DNA of 64,000 bases from Saprospirales bacterium (GTDB lineage Bacteria; Bacteroidota; Bacteroidia; Chitinophagales; Saprospiraceae): NCBI GenBank assembly GCA_016711045.1, contig JADJTT010000014.1, positions 75,986 to 139,985 of the forward strand, given 5' to 3'. The notes below the pieces were generated by a model, which made no database searches, was not told the DNA's origin, and saw only the letters and a list, made by a program, of their open reading frames with translations. Positions 21,013-31,300 of this stretch are shown here, piece by piece. Numbering within the stretch: position 1 is the stretch's first letter; the number at the start of each line of letters is the position of its first letter. The translations under genes were made by a program, and so were the position numbers.

Positions 21013-21042
21013 ACAATCGGCTTTGCGTCGATCCGAGCATTT

Positions 21043-21081
21043 GAGAGGATACAGCGCGTCGCAGGCGCGCTGTATCCTCTC
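21043..21081. terminator. Long perfect hairpin downstream of the SDR
   Basis: GAGAGGATACAGCGCG (21043-21058) and CGCGCTGTATCCTCTC (21066-21081) form a 16-bp perfect stem with a 7-nt loop, 31 bases after the SDR stop. There is no clear T-tract. It could be a terminator or a member of the hairpin family described in the findings. Confidence 0.55.
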
Positions 21082-21122
21082 GTAATTATGTTTTTGCCCT
21101 GGACAAAGAAACAAACGCTTAG

Positions 21123-22158
21123 ATGTACATTCAAAAAAACTTCAACTTCAAAGGAGTCATGCAATTTAGCGGGATGCATCTTGTATGGCTTACGGCTTGG
21201 GCTGCCATCGTGACGCTTGGGTATGAAAACACACAGTGGGATATCCTTTTTATCCCGTGGTTGCCGCTATCGGTGATCGGTACGGCGGTTGCTTTTATAT
21301 CGGTTTCAAGAACAACCAGGCCTACGACCGGCTTTGGGAGGCCCGCAAAATATGGGGCGCTATCGTCAACAGCAGCCGATCCTGGGGCAGTGCGGTGAAG
21401 GCATATATCTCCGATCAATTTGTGGAGACCAATATCCCGGGGAAGAATTGCATTCCCTTCGGACCAAATTGATCTATCGCCATATCGCCTGGCTGTATAC
21501 ACTCCGTAGTCAATTGTTGATCCCTGCCCCCTGGGAGCATATCAACCAGAATGCGCACATCGCGAGGACGACCGAAAAGCGGATGAAATACTATGGTCTT
21601 GGACTGTTGGACGACGAGGTGACCAAGGATCAACTCGAAAATTTCCTGGATGAGGCGGAATATGCCCGGATGATCAAGTACAAAAACACCGCTACTCAGC
21701 TTATCGACCAGCAATCGCAAGACCTGGTTCAATTGCGGGGTAGAGGGATCATTGAAGATTTCCGGCACATGGAACTGCAGAAGATCCTTCAGGATTTTTA
21801 CGAACATCAGGGGAAGTGCGAACGGATCAAGAAATTTCCGTTGCCACGCCAATACGGCAGCATGAGCGCCGTATTTGTGGGCATTTTCATTTTTCTCCTT
21901 CCCTTTGGGATGGTCTCCGAATTTCACGAATTGGGGGATTGGGGAACCTGGATCTCGATTCCATTCACCGTATTGGTATCCTGGGTGTTTTTGATGATGG
22001 AATTGGTGGGCGATTATTCCGAAAATCCCTTCGAAGGCTTGGGCAACGACATTCCGATGTTGTCCCTCTGCCGAACGATTGAAATTGACCTGCGGGAAAT
22101 GTTGGGAGAAACCGAAATTCCGCCAGCTATCGAACCCGTGAATGGGGTGCTGATGTAA
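21123..22158 (+). CDS. Bestrophin-like (UPF0187) anion channel, two frameshifts
   Basis: Three frames contribute: 21123-about 21295 (MYIQKNFNFKGVMQFSGMH), 21236-21472 (YIGFKNNQAYDRLWEARKIWG) and up to 22158 (... ENPFEGLGNDIPMLSLCRTIEIDLRE). Adding T at 21293-21296 and G at 21439-21442 restores a ~345-residue membrane protein. NNQAYDRLWEARK and NPFEGLGNDIPM are characteristic of bacterial bestrophin homologues, which form pentameric ion channels. It is monocistronic, 38 bases before dapB. Confidence 0.8.
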
Positions 22159-22196
22159 GGGCCAAAATCCCTATCTTGTCTCCAAATCTCCCCATC

Positions 22197-22907
22197 ATGA
22201 AAATAGCCCTGCTCGGATACGGAAAAATGGGCCGGATCATCGATCGCCTCGCCTCGGAAGAAGGCGGTGAAGTGGTGTTGCGGATCGATCGCGACAACCA
22301 GGAAGATCTTGCGCAATTGCATTTGGCCGATGTCGCCATCGAATTTTCTCAACCTGAAAGCGCAGTGGACAATTTCCGGCGGTGTTTCGATGCCGGCGTG
22401 CCGGTGGTGAGCGGCACGACCGGCTGGACAGACCGGATGGGGGAAGTGCAGGCATACTGCGAAAAAACAGGAGGCGCTTTCTTCTACGCGTCCAATTTCA
22501 GTATCGGCGTCAATGTTTTCTTTGCCCTCAATCGCTTTTTGGCCGACCGGATGAACCATTTACCTGCCTACGACATCCAACTGGAAGAAACACACCATAC
22601 GCAGAAGCTGGACGCGCCCAGCGGCACCGCCATCACCCTGGCCAAGGATATTCTGAGTAGGGTAGAGCGGAAAGAAACGTGGGTCAACCGGGAAGCCAGC
22701 GGGAAAGAGGAACTCTCCATCCTGTCGCACCGGGTCGATCCGGCGCCGGGCACCCACCGGGTGGTATACCGGTCGGGTATCGACCAGATCGAGATCCGGC
22801 ACGAAGCATTCAGCCGGGAAGGATTTGCACGCGGAGCGCTGCAAGCTGCACGCTGGCTTCAAGGACGTAAAGGCTGTTTCGGTATGAATGATCTTCTTGG
22901 CTTTTAA
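22197..22907 (+). CDS. dapB: 4-hydroxy-tetrahydrodipicolinate reductase
   Basis: 236 residues. It catalyses the NAD(P)H-dependent reduction step of lysine and diaminopimelate synthesis. GYGKMGRII is the nucleotide-binding loop, VSGTTGWTD the hinge motif and EETHHTQKLDAPSGTA the family signature with the catalytic His-His and Lys. The Met at 22197 is used because the upstream ORF extension runs into the intergenic region. Its 3' end is 14 bases before the next start. Confidence 0.93.
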   Translation: MKIALLGYGKMGRIIDRLASEEGGEVVLRIDRDNQEDLAQLHLADVAIEFSQPESAVDNFRRCFDAGVPVVSGTTGWTDRMGEVQAYCEKTGGAFFYASNFSIGVNVFFALNRFLADRMNHLPAYDIQLEETHHTQKLDAPSGTAITLAKDILSRVERKETWVNREASGKEELSILSHRVDPAPGTHRVVYRSGIDQIEIRHEAFSREGFARGALQAARWLQGRKGCFGMNDLLGF

Positions 22908-22920
22908 CTCTATCACATTG

Positions 22921-24018
22921 ATGCGATACGTAAAACCTGCGCTCCGATTCACAGGCCTCTTTGTAGGGCTTGTACTGATCTATTTAATAGCCCTCCTGGC
23001 TTATGGTACCTGGACCGATTTTCAACCACAGGGCATAAAACCGATAGAGCCCATTCGTCCTGCAGCTACTGCTTCGATCGAAGACAGCGTGCTGTCGGTG
23101 GTGATTTGGAATATCGGATATACCGGACTCGGAGAAGAGTCTGATTTTTTTTACCATGGAGGAGCCGGTTTTTTGTTCGCAGGCGGGAAAATGGTTCGGC
23201 CGGATAGGCCGGTTGTGGAGAAAAACCTGGCCGGGGTGGTCAATTTAGCCCACAACACTAAGGCCGATTTCTTTTTGTTCCAGGAAGTGGATTCCTGTTC
23301 CAAGCGGAGCTATTTTCTAAACCACCTCGATTCCATCGGGCAGGCCTTACCCGGATTTGGGACCTATTATGCGGTGAATTATAATGTAAACCGGGTAGCC
23401 ATTCCGATCTTTGAACCTTGGCGGGCTTATGGCAAAGCCCACAGCGGACTGGCTACGTTTTCCAAATATGCGCCCTCCTCCGCCGAAAGAGTACAGCTTC
23501 CCGGCAATTATGCCTGGCCAAACCGGATCTTTCAACTGGACCGGTGTGCAGCTGTATTCAGGTATCCCACGAAAAATGAAAAAGAGCTGGTGTTGGTGAA
23601 TATCCACAATTCGGCATTTGACAAATCAGGAAAGATCAAGGCCCAGCAAATGGCCTATTTACAGTCTTTCTTTTTGGAAGAGTATGAAAAAGGCAACTAT
23701 GTGCTAGCTGGAGGTGACTGGAATCAATGTCCGCCTTTCTTTGAATTTGACAGTTTTATGCCCGGAAATGCGCAGGGTCACTCCCAATTCAATATCGATC
23801 CTGCTTTCCTTCCCGAAGAATGGCGCTGGGTATACGACCCCATGACGCCTACCAACCGAAAAACGGATAATCCCTATGTGAAAGGCGAATCTTTCATCAC
23901 GACAATCGATTTCTTCCTCATTTCCCCCAATATCAAAGTGCGGCAAGTCCGCGTTATTAATCAAGACTTTCAATTTTCCGACCACCAGCCGGTATGGATG
24001 GAGGTGGAATTGCTTTAA
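22921..24018 (+). CDS. Membrane-anchored endonuclease/exonuclease/phosphatase (EEP) family protein
   Basis: 365 residues. An N-terminal transmembrane helix (FTGLFVGLVLIYLIALLAYG) anchors an extracytoplasmic EEP domain. The metal and catalytic motifs are visible: VVIWNIGYTG (Asn), FFLFQEVD (Glu), LAGGDWNQ (Asp-x-Asn) and FSDHQPVWMEV (Ser-Asp-His). Members include DNases and phospholipases; the substrate is not inferable. Confidence 0.82.
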   Translation: MRYVKPALRFTGLFVGLVLIYLIALLAYGTWTDFQPQGIKPIEPIRPAATASIEDSVLSVVIWNIGYTGLGEESDFFYHGGAGFLFAGGKMVRPDRPVVEKNLAGVVNLAHNTKADFFLFQEVDSCSKRSYFLNHLDSIGQALPGFGTYYAVNYNVNRVAIPIFEPWRAYGKAHSGLATFSKYAPSSAERVQLPGNYAWPNRIFQLDRCAAVFRYPTKNEKELVLVNIHNSAFDKSGKIKAQQMAYLQSFFLEEYEKGNYVLAGGDWNQCPPFFEFDSFMPGNAQGHSQFNIDPAFLPEEWRWVYDPMTPTNRKTDNPYVKGESFITTIDFFLISPNIKVRQVRVINQDFQFSDHQPVWMEVELL

Positions 24019-24083
24019 TTTTCAGTTTTCAATGTTCAGTTTTCAGTTGCAACAACTGAAAATTAAACACTGAAAATTCAAAA
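24018..24083. repeat. AT-rich heptamer inverted repeat
   Basis: TTTTCAGTTG (24040-24049) and CAACTGAAAA (24053-24062) form a stem, with further TTTTCAG/TTTTCAA copies on both sides. It probably acts as the terminator of the EEP gene. Confidence 0.65.
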
Positions 24084-24093
24084 CTCCTAAATT

Positions 24094-24624
24094 ATGAGAA
24101 CCTCAATTTTTGTACTCTTCATCGCATTACTTGGGCTCTTTTCCTGCCAATCCAATTCGACACCCGGACAGCAGCAGGAACTGCCGTCTGCACCGAACAA
24201 TAAGGTAGATGCGCCGGAAATCCTGACTGCATTGTTTACCCCCAATACCGGCGTTTTCCGGGGCATGGACTTTGGAAAAGACCTGGCTGCAGCCACCGCA
24301 CAGGAAACCGCCGAACTGGTAGAACAAATCGATACAAAAGCTACCTACTCGATCGATTTTAACGAACAGGAATTTGCCGATTTCCGGTATGTGACCAATG
24401 GAGCCAACCTCGTCAAAATGGAGGTGGATATCTATGCGGCCACAAACGAATCGGCCGTCAACTATTACAATCAGCTAAAGGAATTTTTTGACGCCAAGTA
24501 CCTCGCCCGAACAGGTAATCTATGGGACGGATCGGAAGGAGGCGTAAGTTTTACCGCTTTCCTGAAGCTCCTCGAGGAAGAAACCGCCCCAGGCGTATTG
24601 ATCGTTTGGGAAGCAGGGAAGTAA
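24094..24624 (+). CDS. Small lipoprotein of unknown function
   Basis: 176 residues with a lipoprotein signal peptide (MRTSIFVLFIALLGLFSC). The mature part is acidic, with no recognised motif; ATYSIDFNEQEFADFRYVTNG and KEFFDAKYLARTGN suggest a folded alpha/beta domain. It lies alone between two repeat-type terminators. Confidence 0.6.
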   Translation: MRTSIFVLFIALLGLFSCQSNSTPGQQQELPSAPNNKVDAPEILTALFTPNTGVFRGMDFGKDLAAATAQETAELVEQIDTKATYSIDFNEQEFADFRYVTNGANLVKMEVDIYAATNESAVNYYNQLKEFFDAKYLARTGNLWDGSEGGVSFTAFLKLLEEETAPGVLIVWEAGK

Positions 24625-24629
24625 AACGT

Positions 24630-24657
24630 AAGGTGAAAATATTTTTTCACCCTACTA
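24630..24657. terminator. Stem-loop after the lipoprotein
   Basis: GGTGAAAA...TTTTTTCACC directly after the lipoprotein stop. It is the same sequence type as the palindrome at 35772-35796. Confidence 0.55.
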
Positions 24658-24682
24658 TTCACTTTTTAAAATTACATCAACA

Positions 24683-25219
24683 ATGAAAATCAAATTCATT
24701 TTAAGCTTCGCATTCATGTTTAGCCTGCTGGCCTATCAGCCGGTTTTCTCTCAAGGCGAACCTGTCAATAAGCAGCCGCAGACGGAAAAAGTAGATAAAA
24801 ACGCCAGGCGGAAAGTACGCGAACAATCGCGCGAACAGGTAGAAGCCGAGCGTCAAAGCACCCAGGAAAAAGCCCAGGAAATCCGTACAAAAGAGCAGCA
24901 AGAATACAAAGGACGTCCTGAGGGCCGTGACGATGACGACATGGACAAAGAGAAAGAGGGCCATGAGAGAATGGAAGGAGAAAAAGAAAATGTAGAAAAG
25001 GGCAAAAAAGACCATGAAGGCCATGACATGGACAAAGATATTCCGGATGAGGCCCGCGAAAATCACCTGAAAAAGGAAAATGCAGAAAATAAAGTGGAGC
25101 GTAAGACAGAGAAAGCCGAAGACCAAAAAGGCAACGCACCCGAACACGCGAAAAATGACGAAGCAAAGGGGAATCAGGTAGAGAAAGCCAAAGAGAAAGG
25201 GGGGAAGAAAGACAACTAA
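24683..25219 (+). CDS. Exported, extremely charged Lys/Glu-rich protein
   Basis: 178 residues. A signal peptide (MKIKFILSFAFMFSLLAYQPVFSQ) precedes a hydrophilic, almost entirely Lys/Glu/Asp/Arg/Gln region with DDDDMDKEKEGHERMEGEKE and HEGHDMDKDIP segments. It is probably disordered or a long coiled coil; His and Asp clusters could bind metal. No homologous family is recognised. A repeat-type terminator follows. Confidence 0.6.
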   Translation: MKIKFILSFAFMFSLLAYQPVFSQGEPVNKQPQTEKVDKNARRKVREQSREQVEAERQSTQEKAQEIRTKEQQEYKGRPEGRDDDDMDKEKEGHERMEGEKENVEKGKKDHEGHDMDKDIPDEARENHLKKENAENKVERKTEKAEDQKGNAPEHAKNDEAKGNQVEKAKEKGGKKDN

Positions 25220-25229
25220 ATTGTAATAG

Positions 25230-25306
25230 TGTTCAGTTTTTAATTTTCAATTTTCAGTTATTTTTCACGAATAACTGAAAATTGAAAATTAAAAACTAAA
25301 AACTAA
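25230..25306. repeat. AT-rich heptamer inverted repeat (bidirectional terminator)
   Basis: TTTTTAATTTTCAATTTTCAG is mirrored by CTGAAAATTGAAAATTAAAAA around TTATTTTTCACGAATAA. It separates the convergent charged protein and patatin genes and contains several TTTTCAA/TTTTCAG heptamers. Confidence 0.7.
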
Positions 25307-26101
25307 TTTCTCAATTTCCTCCCGTTTCTCCATCGTAGCCCGGTAGCCGATCTCCAGGATTTCCTCCCATTTACCGAATTGGAAAATATGGTAGTGGTAC
25401 AATTCAGGCGCCTCGATCAGCACCTCCACCTGGTCGCGCCAGGGTTTGGTATTGTTGATGACGGAGAGGTAGAACGAACGGATAGCAATGGCGGTCATGG
25501 ATAATCCGCTCGTCAGCTTTTTGTTGGATACCGGAATCTGGGGCATGAGGTTGACGCCGATCAGGTTGCGGCATTGGCTGCGCAGGGCAGGCACCGGAAA
25601 ATTCATCAACAGGCCGCCATCGACATACAAGTGGCCGTCGATCTCGATAGGTTGGAAGACGAGGGGAATGGCGCAGGAGGCCATGACGCATTCCCGCAGC
25701 GGGCCTTCCGACCAAAACTCCGTTTCCCCACTATTGAGGTTGGTCAGTCCCAGCACCAGCGGTTTTTCCAATTCCTCGATCCGGTTGGTAGGAATGAAGC
25801 GAGCAAGGTGATCCCGGAGATAGGAGAGGCTGAGCAGTCCGGAGAATGCCACATCTGGAAACAAGACCCTTACCAGACTGGTACTGTCGATAAATTTACG
25901 CATCCCTGCGTAGTCCATTCCCGAAGCATAAAGGGTTCCCACGATAGATCCGGCACTTACGCCGGCCACTGCTTCGGGAAATACCCCCATTTCTTCCAGG
26001 GCTTTGAATACCCCCAAATGGGCATAACCCCGGGCGCCTCCTCCGGAGAGGATGATGCCGAGGTTATGGTTAAAAGGTTGATTTTCAGATTCTAAGGTCA
26101 A
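25289..26101 (-). CDS. Patatin-like phospholipase (rssA/ylbK type)
   Basis: About 270 residues. It is a predicted lipid acyl hydrolase with a Ser-Asp dyad: oxyanion loop LSGGGARGYAHLG, nucleophile GVSAGSIVG and YVDGGLLMNFP with the catalytic Asp. No signal peptide is seen, so it should act in the cytoplasm or at the inner membrane. No ATG is available; TTG at 26101 (MTLESENQ) is chosen, since the upstream TTG at 26143 begins in the tandem repeat. The repeat array occupies its 5' leader. Confidence 0.8.
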   Translation of the reverse strand: MTLESENQPFNHNLGIILSGGGARGYAHLGVFKALEEMGVFPEAVAGVSAGSIVGTLYASGMDYAGMRKFIDSTSLVRVLFPDVAFSGLLSLSYLRDHLARFIPTNRIEELEKPLVLGLTNLNSGETEFWSEGPLRECVMASCAIPLVFQPIEIDGHLYVDGGLLMNFPVPALRSQCRNLIGVNLMPQIPVSNKKLTSGLSMTAIAIRSFYLSVINNTKPWRDQVEVLIEAPELYHYHIFQFGKWEEILEIGYRATMEKREEIEKLVFSF

Positions 26102-26118
26102 TTTTTTGGTTTTTAAAG

Positions 26119-26405
26119 AAAGACGCCATCTTTCAAAGTTCAAAGATGGCGTCTTTCTTTTTCAAAGATGGCGTCTTTCTTTTCAAAGATGGCGTCTTTC
26201 TTTTTCAAAGATGGCGTCTTTCTTTTTCAAAGATGGCGTCTTTCTTTTTCAAAGATGGCGTCTTTCTTTTTCAAAGATGGCGTCTTTTCTTTTTCAAAGA
26301 TGGCGTCTTTTCTTTTTCAAAGATGGCGTCTTTTCTTTTTCAAAGATGGCGTCTTTTCTTTTTCAAAGATGGCGTCTTTCTTTTTCAAAGATGGCGTCTT
26401 TTCTT
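26119..26405. repeat. Tandem array of about 12 copies of a 21-23 bp unit with an inverted copy at one end
   Basis: Unit AAAGATGGCGTCTTTCTTTTTC occurs 12 times from 26143 (variants with 3 or 4 T after GTC). The first unit pairs with AAAGACGCCATCTTT at 26120-26134, giving a 19-bp perfect stem with an 8-nt loop. It lies between the stop of the cupredoxin protein gene and the patatin start, both on the minus strand. The plus-strand ORFs through it are translations of the repeat. Confidence 0.9.
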
Positions 26406-26424
26406 TTCTCTTCTTTTGAATCCT

Positions 26425-28244
26425 TTACTCCACCACAAACTTCCTGCTCGCAACCCCGCCTTCCACCCGTGCCTGCAACAAGTACATCCCTGTTTGCAAA
26501 CTACTGATGTCGAATCCATTGGATGGCATACCTTCCCACTGTAGCAATTGCTTGCCGAACAGATCAAAAATGATCCAGGACTCCACCGTTGCCTCCGTCT
26601 GCACAAAAAGACGCTCGCCGGCTGGGTTGGGATACAATCGGAGTTGCAGGTCTACCACCCGATCGTGCACGCCGGTGGAAATGATATCCTCTAAAGACCG
26701 CGGTAGAAACTGATACCCGCTATTGCAGGTGCCATCACTGTCGAACTGGCTGCCCAGCCCGATCGCATTGAATGTGCCTGTCGGGGCGGGCAGGCTGTAC
26801 AGATCCACATCGTTGTCGATCCGCATTTGGTAGTTGTTTACACCGTCTGTCACCTCCACATTGAATCCGGGACCAGCTCCCGTCCATTGCCCGGGATCGA
26901 CCAGGTTGAGGTTGTTGAATTGAAGTAGTTCGCCTTCATGAGCCTCGGTCATCGGACCGATAACTACTTCAGGGGTATAGGGCGTGTTGCCACTGGATAC
27001 CAACCACAGCGTGTCGGGATCGACTTGGGTCAGGCAGCTGAATGTCACAATTGTGCCACGTACAATTATTTCGTCGTTTTCATTGACCGTATATCCAAAG
27101 GGATTGCTGCTGAATACGCTAACGCCCCCAGTGCCGTCATCCAGGAAGAACTGGATGCTTCCTCCTCCGTTAAAATCGCCACTGGTTACAAGGCCTTGCA
27201 ATTGACATTTTACGTTGAGTGAGTCGACATCTCCGTTCCCATCTACCGTGGTCACAACGCCTATGTCATAAGGCGGATATTGGGTCGGGTTGATGATGCC
27301 CCCGATCAGGTCGTCGGTGTAGCGCGGGTAGATCTGATACCCTTCGGTGAAAGGGGTAGCGTTGTCAAACTGCCAGCCCAAACCGATCAGGTCAAACGTG
27401 CCGCCTGGAGCTGCTGTGCCGTAAAGGGTACAGTCGTTGTCAATTCGCACGGAATAGTTATTGACGTCATCCGTAAGATCTACGTTGAAACCGGGGCCGG
27501 ACCCCGTCCACTGCCCGGGATCTACCAAATGGACGCCGTTGATCCGCACCAGTTCGCCTTCCGTAGATTCATCAAAGGAAGTAACCACCGTGGGGTCTTC
27601 AAGTGTATTGCCGGCGGAGACAAATAGGATCATATCCGGGGCTATTTCCGAAAGCCCGCTAAACTGCTCAATCGTACCCTGCACAATGATCTCGTCGCCT
27701 TCCGTCACGTTGTATGAATTGTAGGTAGTACTAAATACCGCAATCCCGCCCGTATTATCGCGCATCATAAATTGTACACCCGTACCACCACGAAAATCGA
27801 CCCCGTAGACGATCCCCTGCAGTTGGCAAACGACGCCGAGTGAATCCAGCACCCCGTCGGCATCGACAGTAGTGACGGTAGCGATATCGTATTCGGGATA
27901 GCTGCTGGGCTCGACCACCGTGATCGTGCCCGTCATACCTGCCCCTACGTGCAAGTCACATTGGTATTGGTAGGTGCCTGGCATGGTAAATGTAAAGTTA
28001 AACGTCCAGGGCGCCGTCATGGGCGAACCGCTCAGGAAGCTCTGTGGGTTGCCTGGGTAGGTGGCCGTCGAGCCGTTCACATTGTGTACGCCGCCTGTGT
28101 TCTGCCATTGTACCGTTTCCCCTGCGTTGATAGTCAGGTTGTTGGGGTGAAACTAATGCCGGAAGCAATGATGATGTAATCTTGTGCCTGGATGTAAAGC
28201 GCTCCAAGCATAAAGCATAAAACAATAATTAATTGTTTCTTCAT
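26425..28244 (-). CDS. Secreted cupredoxin / tandem OB-fold-like protein with T9SS sorting domain (frameshifted)
   Basis: The annotated frame starts at 28080, but a signal peptide (MKKQLIIVLCFMLGALYIQA) begins at 28244 in another frame. One extra G in the plus-strand G4 run 28144-28147 joins them as ISFTPNNLTINAGETVQWQNTGG. The N-terminal domain is a plastocyanin-like cupredoxin with all type 1 copper ligands (His in GGVHNVNG; Cys, His and Met in YQYQCDLHVGAGMTG). Two near-repeats (CQLQGIVYGVDFRGG ... and CQLQGLVTSGDFNGG ...) look like OB-fold domains. A T9SS type A domain (LRLYPNPAGERLFVQTEA) ends the ~600-residue protein. Its role may be extracellular copper binding or electron transfer. 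Confidence 0.75.
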
Positions 28245-28354
28245 TTCCTTGTGGTGTTTTTGGTATGAATAATAACCAAATTTAGTGGAAATGATCGGGA
28301 TAGGACCTGCTTGTCGATTAAATTAGTGTAAAAGAATAGCGATAGGAACTATTT

Positions 28355-31300
28355 CTAGCTGGCCTCCAGAAAAGACTGGTGCTCATAGTTGCGGAAATCG
28401 ACGTGGCTGACGCCGGAAACGCCTTGTTCGCGCATATAGACGCCGTAGATCGTATCGACAGCAGCCATGGTGGCCTTGTTGTGGGTCACGATAATAAACT
28501 GCGATTCCTTGGAGAACTTCTTGATGATCTTGTTGAATTTCTCGATGTTCGTATCGTCGAGGGGGGCGTCCACTTCATCAAACACGCAGAAGGGCGCCGG
28601 TTTGAGCAGGTAGAGCGCAAACAGCATGGCGATAGCGGTGAGGGTCTTTTCCCCTCCCGACAGCTGGCTGATGGTCTGCGGACGCTTGCCTTTCGGCTTG
28701 GCGATGATCTCGATATCCGACTCCAGCGGATCATCCGGATTCAGGAGGATCAGGTCGCAATTGTCGTCTTCGGTGAACAGGCTGCGGAATACATCGATGA
28801 AGTACAGGCGCGCCTTGTTAAAGGCGTCGAGGAACTGGGCGGTGGCGGTTTCCTCGATTTCCTTGATGGTTTGCATCAGGTCTTCCTTGGCCTTGACCAC
28901 ATCGTCGCGCTGGGTTTTGATGGAGTCATAGCGCTCCTTCATTTCGTCGTAAGCTTCTACGGCCATAGGATTGATCTCCCCGTAGTTGTCTAGACGGCTT
29001 TTCAACCGGTCTGCCTTTTCCTGGAGTTCCTCCGTGTTCAGATCAGTGGGCGTCTCGCGCTTGAGCAGGTCGTTGAGCGACACCTGGAATTCGATGTGGA
29101 GCCGTTCGCTGAGGGAGGTCAGTTGAAAACGCAGTTCGGTGACCTTGTCTTTAATATCGTTAGCCAGGAGTTGCACTTCCTGTTGCTGTTTGGCTACTTT
29201 CCGCAACTGATTTTCAACCTCGTTGATCTCCCCCCGGGCTTTGAAATACGTTTGCTCGGCCTCGGTAAGCAGGCTTTCTTTTTCCTTGCGCTGCTCGTAG
29301 GCTGTTTTCAACCCTTCTCCGATTTGTTCGATCTGGTCGTTGTTTTGCTGCATTTCCAGGTCGGAGAGGGTCACGTCTTTTTGGTATTGCTGCAACAGGG
29401 TTTGCATCTCCGCATGCTGGCGCTCCCGGAAGGTCAGTTCGCGCTGGATGGTGGTGACCGTATTCTGTTGACGGATAAATTCGATATTGGTTTGGTTGAA
29501 GTTCGCAGAAGCCTGGCTGAGTTGTTCGGCCACCTGCCGGTAGGAGCCATCGGCGTGGGCAATCTGGTCCTTGGCGGCTGTGAGCGCCGCTTCCTGGTCC
29601 TGCATCTGGCCGCCCAAAGCCTGGTTTTGCTTATCCAGTTCCACCAGCCGGATCGAGATCTGTTCTTGTTGTTGGGTGCGCTCGGCGACGAAAGATTCGA
29701 AGTTTTCCAGGCGCGTGGCATAGGTCACTTTCTCCTGGCTAAGCCGGTTGAGCGCCATATTTTCTTCCTGCACTTTTCGCTCCTGAGAACTGGATTTAAG
29801 TTCGTCCAGGGTGTTTTTTAGTTGAAAGAAAGCCGAGGAGAGCTCGTTTTCCTCGCGTTCGGCTGTATTGATCGCCGTTTCCAACACCTCCATATTCTTT
29901 TTCCGGCCTATCTTTTTTCCTTCAAAGAGGCCGATAGACCCTCCGGAGAGGCTGTATTTGCGCTGGATATAGCGCCCGCTCTTCGACAAGAGCACCACAT
30001 CGGACTGTGCTATACTTCCCCGGATCTCTTCCCGCTCCGTGACCAACACGTTTTCGAGCAGGTAGCTGACCAGGTTTCGGTAAATAGGGTCGGTTTCAAT
30101 AAACTCGATCGCCTGCCTGGTATCGGGCAGCATAGTCATGGGGGGCTGGTAATCCTTAAAGACCTCCAGAAGGAAAAAATTGGCCTTTCCCTGCTGGCTG
30201 TCGTGGAGGAGCTTGATGGCCTGGGAGGCATCCTGCAGGTCATCCACCACATAGTAGCTCAGGTAGGGATCCAGGTAGTTTTCGATGGCTACACGGTATT
30301 CCTCTTGCACGTAAATAATATCTGAAAGCAGTGGAGCTTCCTTCTTCCAATGTTTGCTCTGGCTCAGGAACTTGATCGATTCCGGGAAACCTTCCAGGTT
30401 TTCGACCATGCTCTTGGTCAGCTTGTATTCGTTTCGCTTGGCATCGAGGAGCCGGTTGGCTTGCTGGATCTTTCTCGAAAGCGCGTCGATCTTCGCTTCG
30501 GTATCGAGTATTTTTTCCTGCCTTTTTTGTTCGCTGGCCTGGAGTTGATCCAGTACTTTCAACTTCTCCTCCTCGGCTTTCTCCAGGTCTGCCACTTTTT
30601 TCTGCAAGGTTTGGATCTCCTCCTGCCTGCTGGCGACCTCCAGGGCGTAGCGTTGGCTTTCGGCCTGCATAATTTGAGCCTGGTTGAGGTTGACAGCCCG
30701 CTGCTTTTCCAGCTCAAATACCACCCGTTCGGCGGCCTGCTGGTCTTTGACCACCGCATCCAGGTCGGCTTTCATGCTGCCGTGACTTTCCTGGATGAAT
30801 TTGAGGTTGGCTTCTGCTTTCTCGAGGTTGTCCTCCAGTGTCCGTTCTTTGCGTTTCTCGTCGTTGAGTTGTTCCTGGTAATTTTCAATATCGACCTCGA
30901 GTTGCTGGACCTTGCCTTTGGTTTGCTGGATCTGCTCGCCCAGGCGAGACTTATTTTGTTCCAGGAACCCAGTTTTTTGTTCCAGCATCTTTTTGTCGTT
31001 CTCCATACCACGGATATGGCCGACAAGCTGATTGAGGTCGCGCTGGCGGTCGGAAAGGTTTTTCTCTTTGTCCAGGTTGGCTTTTTTCTCTGCTTCCAAC
31101 TGGGATTCCAACTGGCGGGATTGCACTTCAAACTGGCGGTAGCGGTCTTCCTCTGCCTGGAGTTGTTTGTTCAGGTTCTTTTGCCGTTCGACCAGGTGGG
31201 AGGATTTCCAGGTAGCCAGCTCGATACTGATTTCCTTATATTGCTCTTTGAGCTCGAAGTATCTTTTCGTGCGTTTGGCCTGTTTCTCCAGCATATCGAG

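Noticed and set aside
26119..26405. Possible CRISPR array
   Set aside because: The units are adjacent with no unique spacers, and no cas gene is present.
26106..26544. Plus-strand ORFs such as those rich in DGVFLF/KMASF
   Set aside because: They are translations of the 22-bp tandem repeat; no RBS and no non-repeat part.
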